Origin: Anisodus tanguticus
Taxonomy: Eukaryota; Streptophyta; Magnoliopsida; Solanales; Solanaceae
NCBI GenBank assembly: GCA_034509755.1
Contig: CM067545.1
Span: forward strand, 43,517,062 to 43,581,061
Length of the DNA stretch: 64,000 bases
Reading direction: 5' to 3'
The translations under genes were made by a program, and so were the position numbers. Below the pieces are notes generated by a model. It was not told the origin of the DNA. It saw only the letters and a program-made list of their open reading frames with translations, and made no database searches. Shown here piece by piece: positions 34,201 through 43,228 of this stretch; positions within the stretch are counted from its first letter, which is position 1, and each line of letters opens with the position of its first letter.

Positions 34201-36064
34201 CCCAATTACTATAGACTTTACCACCATCAACAAGACATCAATCCATCCATCTTCCACAGCCACTTGCAGTCACAACCAGCTTTCTCGCACAAACTTGACA
34301 ATGCCCAAACTCCACCTACCCAAAGCCCCAGCTGGCTCAAAGAAGGAAAGAGGACAAGAAATATGTAGGACGAAGACTCAGATATGACTTAAAATGTGAA
34401 AGAACAAATAGCCACTTTCAAAACTATTGTCGAGGATGCATGTGCTGCAAAGTTTCTCAATGGACCTCCTTTGCTAAATGTGTCAACATTCAGACCTGAA
34501 CACCCACTTCATCAATATTAAGGTTTAACCTTCTCCGGAAGTTTAAGATCAACCTTTTGCTTCAAGTAAGCTCAAACGGTTGAATTTCTTTTAACTATTT
34601 TGTTCATAATAAAAGCAACTATTTTCCAGCAAAAAGCCTACAATACTCAATCTTTACAGCTCTGGAAATTACATGTTGATGTAATAATCTCATGACACAA
34701 AGCCTTCGTGAAGAAACTCCAAGTTTACAACCAGTGAAGTAATACAATTAAGTAAAAATTACAAACTCTGCAATCTAAAGCCTGAATTTAGATTTATGTT
34801 TCCACTTTTGAGGTTGTTTTTGTTATGTTTAATTTAAATAATCAAATTGGCACTTTCATATGAAGACATGATTTATTAATTTGGTCAATGAACTTACCAC
34901 CAGACATGTTTTCACCCACTCTTCTGCAGCAACCTGAGCCCATAGAAGACAAATAGGCCGACACCGAAGATTTTCCTTAAGAAGGAATGTGTTAGAACTT
35001 GACCATATATAACAAAAACCATGTGAATTTCAGTAGGTAAAAAGATGCAAAAGCCAAAGTTAGCAATAAACGCACATTTTACCTTTGGCCTCAGAAAACC
35101 CAACTCGTATTTTGCTAGCTTCGAGCATTCTTGAAATCTCTTTTCCGGATTCAGATGCTCTAAAGAATCGATGCTCAATGTCCTTTATGCTAGAAAGAAA
35201 ATCTTTGGCTCTATGAGTTATGAACTCTGAAGGATCCTCTCTTTCATCCACTAAAGACTTGTCTCCCCCCTTTGAACCAGATACTTGCAATGCAGATTTA
35301 CCAATCGTAACCTCAACCCAACCATTCGCTCTCTGCGCACTACTCACATCTTTGTCCTCACCATCAGCCCTCTGAGGCAACATAACTGAACTAGAATCAT
35401 GAAATTCCAATTTACCATGACCATTACTTCTACTAGGTTCTGATTTAGGTGTCAAGAACTCTTCTTGAATCCCGTTATCACCATCATTATCTTTTTCACC
35501 ATCATCAAAGTTCAATTGCCTACCACAATTATGTGTAACAAACCTAAAGCTCTCATTATCATTAGGGTCAAAAAAATCCCAAGACCCTCCTGAACCTGGA
35601 GGTGGTGGAGGGGGTAGTGGGGTTGAAAAATCAACATCATCAACATACATATTATTACTTGAAGGTGGACTTGGAGTCAACCTAACAGTAACAGCAGTAG
35701 GTCCACTAGACCTCATATAACTCAACCTAGTACCAACAATATTAGGTGATGGTGAAAGGGGGCTACCATTTAACACAGGGGAATCTGAAACCCCACCAAT
35801 ATGTGATGGTGATGGTGATGGTGATGGTGATGGATATGATTGGGATGGGGTTTTATCTGAAGTTGATAAAGATGATTCTATTAACACTTCAGCTTCAGCA
35901 TACCTTCTAAGATCAATGCCTATGTTTCTTAAAGATTGAACATATGAAACATGTGCAGCTGCTAATGCATACCTAGAATCAACTGCTTGTTTTATAAATC
36001 TTTTCCTTTCTTTGCATAATCTTAGAGCTTCACTCCTCTCGGATTTTGAGCTTGTTGCACCCAT
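28271..36064 (-). CDS. DUF630/DUF632 protein (NRG2-like family)
   Basis: Five exons on the minus strand: 36064-35083, 34975-34898, 33278-33073, 29557-29334 and 28985-28271. All junctions are GT-AG with consistent phases, giving 734 aa. Residues 1-60 (MGATSSKSERSEAL through YVQSLRNIGI) are DUF630; Gly2 makes N-myristoylation likely. A low-complexity Ser/Pro/Gly/Asp linker follows (PSPSPSPSPS near 80-90 and a polyproline run near 150). DUF632 starts near SGKEISRMLEASKIRVGFSEAKG (about 305-328). It runs through CMIAGSHSSTLDRVYAWERK, DYDRKCNQLRHQFAKD, LTRMWRAMLECHH and SYVEALNSWLQNC. The C-terminal tail is acidic with a duplicated 15-residue unit. Plant members include the nitrate-signalling protein NRG2; the job of this paralogue is not known. 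The first exon start is supported by the conserved MGATSSK. Confidence 0.93.
28481..28570 (-). repeat. Perfect 45-bp tandem duplication in the last exon
   Basis: Copies at 28481-28525 and 28526-28570 appear identical. They encode two tandem 15-residue units of EELQKKETTTTEPGN type, in frame, so the duplication lengthens the acidic C-terminal tail without breaking the gene. Identity at synonymous sites points to a recent origin. Confidence 0.92.
29010..29150 (-). repeat. RTE LINE 3' tail fragment in intron 4
   Basis: The plus strand shows GTGGGGTCTGGGGAGG, GTGTACGCAGACCTTACCCC and GGTTGTTTTCGATAGACCCT, the inverted 3' untranslated region of solanaceous RTE elements. It occupies a large part of a 348-bp intron and carries no coding sequence. 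Confidence 0.75.
30345..31092. mobile_element. Long foldback / MITE cluster in intron 3
   Basis: Two ~300-bp arms in opposite orientation (about 30345-30650 and 30780-31092) frame a ~130-bp spacer. Outer ends are AGGTTGTTTGGTAGGGTGTA and its inverse at 31073-31092 (ACCCCACCAAACGACCCCTT). An internal end ACCAAACAACCCCTAA lies at about 30760-30775. Shared inverted phrases include ATGTTGAATAGGGTGTATTA and GAAATAACATGCATTGCATA. The TTTGGT-type ends resemble hAT-like MITEs. No coding content and no clear TSD. Confidence 0.75.
31113..31960 (-). pseudogene. RTE-type LINE fragment in intron 3
   Basis: The minus strand carries the C-terminal part of the RTE reverse-transcriptase ORF. MLYETKCWPVNISHIQKMKV and RWMCGHMRDKIRNDDIRDKV are followed by an in-frame TGA (about 31704). 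Then come MRLRWFGHVQRRDTYD, KKYWGDAIRWYMAQVQ and LTEDMTLDRRLWRTQIRVEG. The 3' tail ends in a GTTGTTGTTGTAT run at about 31123 and lacks the middle part of the usual tail. It is 5'-truncated near 31960. Confidence 0.85.
32472..32692 (+). mobile_element. TS-type SINE in intron 3
   Basis: The tRNA-like head has an A-box-like TAGTGGTCAATGAAGTGGG (from about 32483) and a B-box-like GATTCAAATTCC (32522-32533). The body follows the tobacco TS SINE: GGTGATTTTTTCACAT, GTGGATAGAGCTACCCGGTA, AAGGTGTGCATAAGCTG. It ends near ATCACAGTTATC. It is inserted antisense to the host gene. Confidence 0.8.
32826..32942. repeat. ~33-35-bp tandem repeat in intron 3
   Basis: Three to four units of the form GTGTCTTACTCTATAAACC plus TTTTTTATGAATG, the last two nearly identical. 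Non-coding. Confidence 0.8.
33718..33908 (-). mobile_element. TS-type SINE in intron 2
   Basis: Read on the minus strand: GGCCTACCAGTCAATGAAGTG (A-box region, about 33904-33880), then CAGGTTCAAATCCC (B box, about 33859-33846), GGTGATTTCTTCCCATCTGT and AGTTGGCCTGAGCACCACGG. It is sense with the host gene. The tRNA resemblance is SINE-derived and not a tRNA gene. Confidence 0.8.
33910..34897. other. Remainder of intron 2
   Basis: A pyrimidine-rich plus-strand stretch (about 34010-34190) with chance frames is followed by AT-rich DNA up to the splice donor of exon 2. A weakly exon-like piece near 34380-34520 was not recognised. Confidence 0.5.
35803..35833 (-). repeat. (GATGGT)n hexanucleotide repeat in exon 1
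   Basis: About five GATGGT units on the plus strand encode the alternating Ser-Pro run PSPSPSPSPS on the minus strand in the DUF630-DUF632 linker. Length polymorphism would add or remove Ser-Pro pairs without a frameshift. Confidence 0.85.
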
Positions 36065-36069
36065 TTGTT

Positions 36070-36531
36070 AAAAAATAATAATCAAACACCCCACTTCGCA
36101 AAATTGAATCTTTTCACCATTTTCCGTACAAAAACACTAAAACCCTAAAACCAAATCTAAAACCCTTCAAGAATTTGGGCCAAAACAGATATAAGAAAAA
36201 AATGTTTGGGTCAAAAGCAAAAAAAAAAAAAATCAAACACCCCACTTCACAAAATTGAATCTTTTTACCATTTTCAGTACAAAAATCCCCCAAAACACTA
36301 AAACCCTAACAGCAGATCTAACACCCTTCAAGAATTTGTGCCAAAACAGATATAATAAAAAATGTTTGGGTCAAAGCAAAAAAAAAAAAAAAAACTACCC
36401 ACTCAACAAAATTGAATCTTTTTATCATTTTCAGTACTGAAACCCCAAAAACACTAAAACCCTAACTCCAAATCTAAAACCCTTCAAGAATTTGGGCCAA
36501 AACAGATATAGGGAAAAATTGGGTCAAAACC
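36070..36531 (-). promoter_or_regulatory. Threefold ~150-bp tandem repeat upstream of the DUF632 gene start
   Basis: Three copies sit directly upstream of the ATG at 36064. ATTGAATCTT recurs at 36103, 36254 and 36411, so the periods are 151 and 157 bp. Each copy has ACTAAAACCCTAA (a telobox AAACCCTA), CCCTTCAAGAATTTG, CCAAAACAGATATA, TTGGGTCAAA and, between copies, a 12-16-base A tract. The repeats form the 5' leader or proximal promoter. Teloboxes are common in plant promoters and leaders; a regulatory role here is inference. Confidence 0.8.
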
Positions 36532-36854
36532 AACAAAAAAAAGATAAATCTTTAAGCCCATAAAAAGGTAACGTGAATGGATTGGAAAATGAAAACAGGA
36601 CCAAAACATGCATTTCAGTACAACTTTTTAAGGAAAAGGGACCATACTGAATATTGAAATGATGAGAAAATAGGGAGAGAAGAAGAAAGGAGGGAATCTT
36701 TGTACAATAGATACAATTGCCTTGGAATGTGTGCGTGAATGCTACTTTACGTTCATTTCCTCTTTCTTCATTAGAACAGAGATTAACAGGGTTCAATAAT
36801 GCTTTATTTGGTTTAAGGTAAAATAATCTTGACATGGATTACTACATTATAAAG

Positions 36855-39800
36855 TAGGGCTGGCCAGTGGGCCGGGACAGCCCGACCCCGACCCGAGCCC
36901 GCCCCGGTCCCGCCCCGACCCCGCCCCGGTCCCGCCCCGCCAAAAAAAAAAAAAAAAATTACGGGGGCGGGACTCGAACTCGGGACGGGACGAGGTCTCG
37001 TCCCGCGAGACCCGAGCCCGCCCCAGGCCCGCGAGACCCGAGCCCGCCCCGACCCCGACCCCGATCCCGCCCTTTGCAAAAATGGCCGTTGCACCAACGA
37101 CCATTTTAGATTATGGCCGTTGGCCAACGGCCATTTTAGCCCCTCCCCCTCCCCCAACCCCCTACCCCTTAATATTTATTTTTAACCCATAAGTTATTAT
37201 ATTTACACTTTAACCCAATTTTTCAACTATAAATAACTCATTTTCTCTTCATCTTTCTCACAAATCTTCCTACAATCTCTCTAATTTCTCAATATATCTC
37301 TCTACAATTCTACATTATTTGCTAAATATTCAATTTTATTTATTCATTTGGGAATTGGTAGTGAAGTTGGCAACTAGCTTGAGGATCTTCCATCGAGCAA
37401 AGTTTCAATTTTCAACCTCTCGATTACACGTCGACGTTACGTCGGCGTTTGGTACATTCGTTCCTTCATTAAATTATTATTGTCTGTTTATTTAGTTTAG
37501 ATCACTTAATTTTATTGTCTTTAATTATTTATTTATTATCATAATTAAAATGGAAGGATTAAAAGGTATGTTTAAGGGTAAAGGTAAGGGTGCTTCTTCT
37601 AGTAGGGGCAACCAGGGCAAGGGTACTTCTTCTAGTCATCTTATTCATACACAGGATGATTTTGTTGATACTCAACATTTTCCTACAATACCATTAGATT
37701 TAGACCAGGACCTATTTTCTGGAACTCAAGAAGACTTTAATTTAGACGATGATCTAGATGATATACCCACTAATGTTGATGACAACACACCCACTAGTGC
37801 ACCTTCAACCGAAATACCTCCTATTCCCCCTAGTATGAGACGAGGTCCAAAGAAAACGACCATTAAAATCGATGCATGGACATTTTTTGATAGGGACGTA
37901 GAGAATCAAGTAGCCATATGTAAAATTTGTAAAAATGTTTTAAAATTTAAAAAATGGAAAAGGTCACGGTGGGACGGGGGGTTTAATTAGACACGTAGTA
38001 AGTGCTCATCCAAATAGGTATGCCCAATACCAGGCTTCAAAACCGGGTGCGCAAACGCCCGCTCCATCGAGACAAGGTTCACATACTAATATTGTCCCGG
38101 ACCAAGTACAAGGTCAAATTAACCCTATGACGGGGGGAATTGTAGGCCCTAAATACAATAAACATAGAGATAGGGAAGCAATATCAAAATTAGTTCTTTG
38201 TGGAGGGTTTGCCTTTTTCATTTCCTTCATCTCCCGGTTTTATTCATTACATTAGAGATATATATAATCCTCGCTTTTAACGGTTTTCCTAGATCAACTG
38301 TTAAGAGAGATGTATTTAAATTCGCGCATGAATATCAACAATATTTACGTTTTTCATTATATCATTTTAATGGCAAAGTATCCATCACGTCGATATAGGT
38401 CGTAGTACTAACGGCCATAATTATTTAACCGTAACTTGTCATTGGATAGATTATAAATGGTCTATGCAAAAACGTATTTTAGCGTATAGATATATAGATG
38501 ATAGGCACACCGTACTTTTATTGCGAGAAAATATTTATCAAGTGTGCGATTATTACGGAATTACCGATAAAATTATGACTATTACATTAGATAACGCTTC
38601 TAGTAACAATTACGCAATTACAATTTTAAAAAATAGTTTAACTCCGTCTTTTCCGGACCATTTTCATATAAAATGCGCGTGCCATATATATAACTTAATT
38701 GTAAAGGATGGTCTATCACTTTTTGAAGACATTCTTAGTAAAATACAATTTGCTATAAACTTTATTTTTAAAAGTAATAAAGTACAACGTAGAAAAGAAT
38801 ATAAAAAAATTTGTCATGATTGTGGACTCGCCTTTTAGAAAAATTCCACAAGAAGTATCCACTAGGTGGAATTCTTTATACGAGCAACTACTTGTTGCTT
38901 ATGACTATAAATTACCTATAACTTTATTTTTTAACTCTCATAATAAAAAGCCACCGATATGATTTTAGATAGTGATTGGGAAAAAATTTCCGAACTTATT
39001 GTATTTTTAGAGAAATTTTTCAAGCAACAAAAGAATTTTCCGGTATATATTATCCTACTATTTCAACTATGTTATTTTATATAACTCTAATATTTTTATT
39101 ACTTAGTGAATATATGGAAAAACCAAATTATAAGGCAAATATTAAAAAAATGTTTGTCAAAATAAAAAAATATTTTATTCCTATTCCCTCTATTTGTATT
39201 ATTGGTTCTCAGTATTAAATCCTACTATTAAAATAGACGGTACTAAATCACTAATTGAAACTATTTACGATTGTATAGAAGTACTACCACCTCCAAGTCC
39301 CAAAAATCTAAATCACCCACCACCTATTGAACAAACTAAAGAAGAAGTATTGTCTAGCGTAGAACACCAATGCAAAAATATATATAGATTTTATCAACAA
39401 GAAAATGCTAGTAACTTACCACTTCCATACCATCTTCTTCATCTTCAATACAACCTCACAAAAGACATCTTTTTACTGCGCTAGTATTGAAAGCCTCGAA
39501 ATAGAATGTGCGGTCGTACCTCTACTACTAACCAAATTAGCGAGTTGGATATTTTTGTTTTGCGGGGTTCACACCGTATCAAGAAGTTATCAATGAAGAT
39601 GGACATGAAGACTTGCTTTGAAATCTTTTGGAGGGGAATGAGAAGACCTTTCCGACACTTTCAATGATGGCTCGAGATGTTTTGAACATTCAAGCGTCGT
39701 CAACTGCGTCTCGAAAGCGCTTTTTCTGCAGCGAGATATCAAATAGGAGACCACGAGACACTCATTAGCCGGAGACGACTTGGAAATTGCGGTATTATTC

Positions 39801-40415
39801 GAGAGATTGGATACGAGCGGAGCGGAGAAGGTGCGGTCAACCGGAGATCAACGAAGAAGATGATGAAAACTACAACGAAATCTTAACCGAAGGTAGTGGA
39901 AGCGACGTGGATCAATTTGACCAACAAATACCAATTCCAACCGAAGAACCACATGAAATCGTCAAGCAATTAGAACAGGTTTTTTTGAGAATGTAATTTT
40001 TTTAATTGTAATTTTATTATGTAATTTGTAACTTTTGGACAACACCACAAAGTTGCAATTTAGATTTTAGACAATTGTATTTGTATTACAAAAAAATCAT
40101 ATGTCTATTAAATAATATAAGAGGCACAAAAACAGCCTTGGGATGTTTTTATTACACTATCTTGTTTTGTTTATTGAGTTTTTTTTATACATATGTTATT
40201 TAAAAAAAAAAAAAAAAAACAACCGCCGTATCCCGACCCCGCCCCGACCCGAGCCCGACGGGATCGGGATCGGGACGGACTTGCTCCGATCCCCGCCGGA
40301 CCCGACCCCGCCGAGCCCGCCGGACCCGACCCCGCCCCTTCTCCCGTCCCGTCCCGACCCCGACACCGCGAGACCCAGCCCGCCAGACCCGAGCCCGGCC
40401 CACTGGCCACTCCTA
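36855..40415 (+). mobile_element. hAT-superfamily DNA transposon (decayed)
   Basis: 3561 bp. The terminal inverted repeats start TAGGGCTGGCCAGTGGGC on the left and TAGGAGTGGCCAGTGGGC (reverse complement of the right end). Both ends carry long GC-rich subterminal arrays of CCCGACCC/CCCGCCCC units (about 36880-37070 and 40230-40400) with a poly-A tract (36943-36958 and 40201-40219). Inside is a broken transposase with BED-finger and hAT core motifs. The left flank ends TTATAAAG (36847-36854). The expected right copy of that 8-bp target is not at the right edge; it lies 80 bp away in the centre of a palindrome. Confidence 0.9.
37550..39996 (+). pseudogene. hAT transposase pseudogene
   Basis: The frame starting at 37550 (MEGLKGMFKGKGKG) has an acidic N-terminal region. 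It enters a BED zinc finger (AICKICKNVLKF), then shifts frame at a run of six G (37976-37981); GLIRHVVSAHP continues in another frame. Later pieces include VCDYYGITDKIMTITLDNAS and FHIKCACHIYNLIVKDGL (hAT core with Asp and the C-x2-H motif), then PQEVSTRWNSLYEQLL. The C-terminal dimerisation region is broken (SAFSAARYQIGDH in one frame, RDWIRAERRRCGQPEINEE at 39787-39996 in another). Many stops fall between, so no active transposase is made. Confidence 0.9.
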
Positions 40416-40581
40416 ACCCAAACTACAATTCTATGGTTTATTTCACCACAAAATAATAAACAAAATCATGCACAAATTATGAAAATACTACTACTTTATA
40501 AAGTAGTAGTATTTTCATAATTTGTGCATGATTTTGTTTATTATTTTGTGGTGAAATAAACCATAGAATTGTAGTTTGGGT
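40416..40581. repeat. Perfect 166-bp palindrome abutting the hAT element
   Basis: The 83-bp arm from 40416 (ACCCAAACTACAATTC at the outer end) is the exact reverse complement of the arm ending at 40581 (GAATTGTAGTTTGGGT). The centre at 40498/40499 is CTTTATAAAG with no loop. The left arm begins at the base after the hAT terminal inverted repeat. TTATAAAG, the sequence just left of the transposon, is at 40496-40503. The structure looks like an inverted duplication of the right-flanking DNA pivoting at the target site. Confidence 0.95.
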
Positions 40582-42499
40582 AATAATAATAATTATTAGT
40601 AGTAGTTGTAGATAAAAACACTTAAAGAGACTGGTTAAGGACTTGTAATTTCTACAAAGCCTGTGTATTTAGTTATAATTTATAGTACATTATAATTCTT
40701 GAATAAATAGTTATAAATCAAATGAAAAAGAGTCAAAAATACTCTTAGCGTATTAAAACTAATTTAATTTTTCTCTCCTTTCACCTATTAGACCCAAATT
40801 GACCTTAGCGTTAATTTTTGGGTAAAAATGGCCCTTCTTTCACCCATTGAACTTCAATTGTCCTTAATGTTAATCTTTTATTTTGTGAAAATGCCTCCCC
40901 TTTTAATGTAATTAAGAGATAACACATATGGGAATTTATTTAAACATATGACACTGATTTATTGATCCACGTGACTATAACTATAAATAACCCGATCCAT
41001 CTGATTTAACCCAAAATAATTAGAAGCATTTGTTTGTATCCGTTCCTTCAATGGTTCACGTTTTTGCGATTAAATGAATTCAAAGTGCAACAATTTCTTC
41101 TTCATTTGATGTTACAATTTAAAACTTGTGCAAACAAGCTTAAATCGATTCCAATTTAGGTTCTTACTCATCTTTTTTATCATTTAATAATGGTAGACTC
41201 TAGAAATCCACCCCATCAATTATCAAACAAATTAAATTTGGAGAAGTCGAGTTATTTATAGGTCGGGTCTAATATATATTTCGACTAATAAAATTAATAA
41301 TACTTACTACTTAATTAAAGCCCCACATACCACATCTCATAAATTCATTGAAAGGAGATGTATTTTTAATCGTAAAGAGCGATTGAGGTCTCATGCGTAA
41401 AAGGAGGAGTAATTTTAATTCAAAAATTAATGTTAAGAATAACTTGGATTCCAATAGATAGAAAGTGGACAAATTGAAACTTGTTTTAATAATACGTTAG
41501 GGGACATTGTTTTTTTTACAGTAAATCAAATTATTATTATTACTTTGTTTAACCAATGAAGAACAAGAAAGATAGATTACACAAGATGACAATTAGCAAA
41601 TGACTCAGCACTACATCACACATTTACAACGCTCCATGGCAGAAAGCAATGGAGTTTTGCTTTCCTTAGAAGAATTTTTGTTGCATTTTGTGGGCGATAT
41701 CTTTTGTTGGTTTTAGAGAGGAAAATTGCCATAGAGGCAACAAGCATTCTCTTTAATTACATCTTTGTCAGTAGAAATCCCAACTTTTGCTAATATAGTG
41801 TACTTAATGAGTAATTAAATTGCATAGTAAACTGCCCCACTCTAACGGCTCCTTTTCTTTTCTTTGCAGTGTGTGTTACTGTGTACTGCGTACTGTCTTT
41901 TGCTGTGGAGTATTTACTTTTACCTTCACAAAATTTATTACAAAGGGAAATACTACTAGTACTTAGATTATTTTGAGTTGGGAATTTATGGGTACACTGA
42001 CATCCTTAAATTCTTTGACCTTTTAATTTTTGTTTAGAGTAACAGCTTGTTTGGTCAAGTTTGGGAAAGTTAAAAATGTTTTTTTTTCTTTCTAGAAAGT
42101 GCTTATCTTAATTGAGGTATTTGATCAAGATTTTAATAAAAATAAATTTTTTTCACTCTTAGCAAAAGTTATTCTTCTAAAGTTAAAAAAATAGTTCTTC
42201 ATCAAAAGTATTTTAAAAAATCTTAATCAAACACAAATTATTGGTCTAATACTGGGGAAAAATTAGATCGATTAATCAAATATGAACTACTACTTTCTAA
42301 AAATAGAAAGTACTTTTCAAAAAAAATACTTTTAATAAAAATTACTTTTTAAAATAAACAGATTTTGAAAGTTTAATCCAAACAAGCTATAAGGGTGTCT
42401 GAGAAGAAGACTTTTAGTGAGATTAAATTTTGAAACTAAAGTTACTGTATTAAATTACAATGATCAGATTACACTATAATTTTAAATATTGTTAGTGTT
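40582..42499. other. Intergenic AT-rich DNA
   Basis: No gene is seen. A loosely repeated phrase (TTCACC followed by ATTAGACCCAAATTGACC or ATTGAACTTCAATTGTCC, then TTAGCGTTAAT or TTAATGTTAAT) lies at about 40780-40880. The MITE at 42044-42388 is listed separately. Confidence 0.6.
42044..42388. mobile_element. hAT-like MITE
   Basis: 345 bp with 11-bp inverted ends AGCTTGTTTGG (42044-42054) and CCAAACAAGCT (42378-42388). The longer imperfect inversion inside includes AGAAAGTGCTTATC near 42096 and ATAGAAAGTACTTTTC near 42303. No coding sequence. No matching 8-bp duplication was found, so the true edges may differ slightly. Confidence 0.65.
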
Positions 42500-43157
42500 A
42501 ACATTTAAAAGTGTTTAGTCGAATCAAGTGACAGCCGAAGGTGGAAAATGATTCTAAGTCGGTAACTGAGCGGAATCATAGCCGAATCCGTTAGTCCTTA
42601 CCCTCGGCTAGAAAAGCATCATCGGCTATTACAGTAGTCTGGCCGAGTTATAATTCCGAGGAACGGCTGAGACCCACACATACTTGGACGCCTCGAAGAC
42701 TAAGTCAAAGGACCTTCTAGAAAATGTAGCAACCAGCAACAACCAAAAGGGAGTGTCGTCGATCGTGCTAGAGGTCCAGGCGAAAAAATCGGCATCACCT
42801 CATCATAGTTGGCTAGTGGATTTATTGGGTAGTTCGGTGGCTAACATAGGGGGTCACGTTTATTTTTCTTGTACTATAAATATAGGAATCATTTGTACAA
42901 AAACACACAACACAATCAATCAAAAATCTAATTTTTACATATCTTCATTCTATCTTTATCGCCTTTATCGCACTCTAGCTATATTTATGTTTCTTACCAC
43001 TTAATTTACTTAATCACCATCTTAACGCTTTCTGGAGTAGTTGGAGAACCCATTGTTGTTAGAGTTCCGCTTCCGGCCCAAATAGCTTAGTTAAGAAATC
43101 AATTTGTCATCCGATTTCGTCAACCGATAAAACAAAAAAACACTTCGGAGGGAAACA
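42500..43157 (+). repeat. LTR of a Tat-lineage Ty3-gypsy element
   Basis: An AGCCGA-rich region leads to a promoter (GTACTATAAATATAGG, about 42871-42886) and ends GGGAAACA at 43157, a few bases before the PBS-like TTGGCACACCCAGTGGGACC (43161). The left edge near 42500 is approximate. The part about 42940-43130 (ACGCTTTCTGGAGTAGTTG, CAATTTGTCATCCGATTTC) is also found, inverted, at 63613-63740. Confidence 0.7.
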
Positions 43158-43228
43158 AAATTGGCACACCCAGTGGGACCGTAGAAGATCTCATAGCGAA
43201 GTTTGATTCTCCAGGTTAGGATCACACT

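Noticed and set aside
36813..37157. Arg/Pro/Gly-rich overlapping open frames on both strands (also at 40143-40520)
   Set aside because: They are translations of the GC-rich subterminal repeats of the hAT element, open in several frames at once because the repeats lack stops.
42684..43004. Open frame MDASKTKSKDLLEN as a gene
   Set aside because: It lies across the promoter part of the Tat LTR and is interrupted before any recognisable domain.
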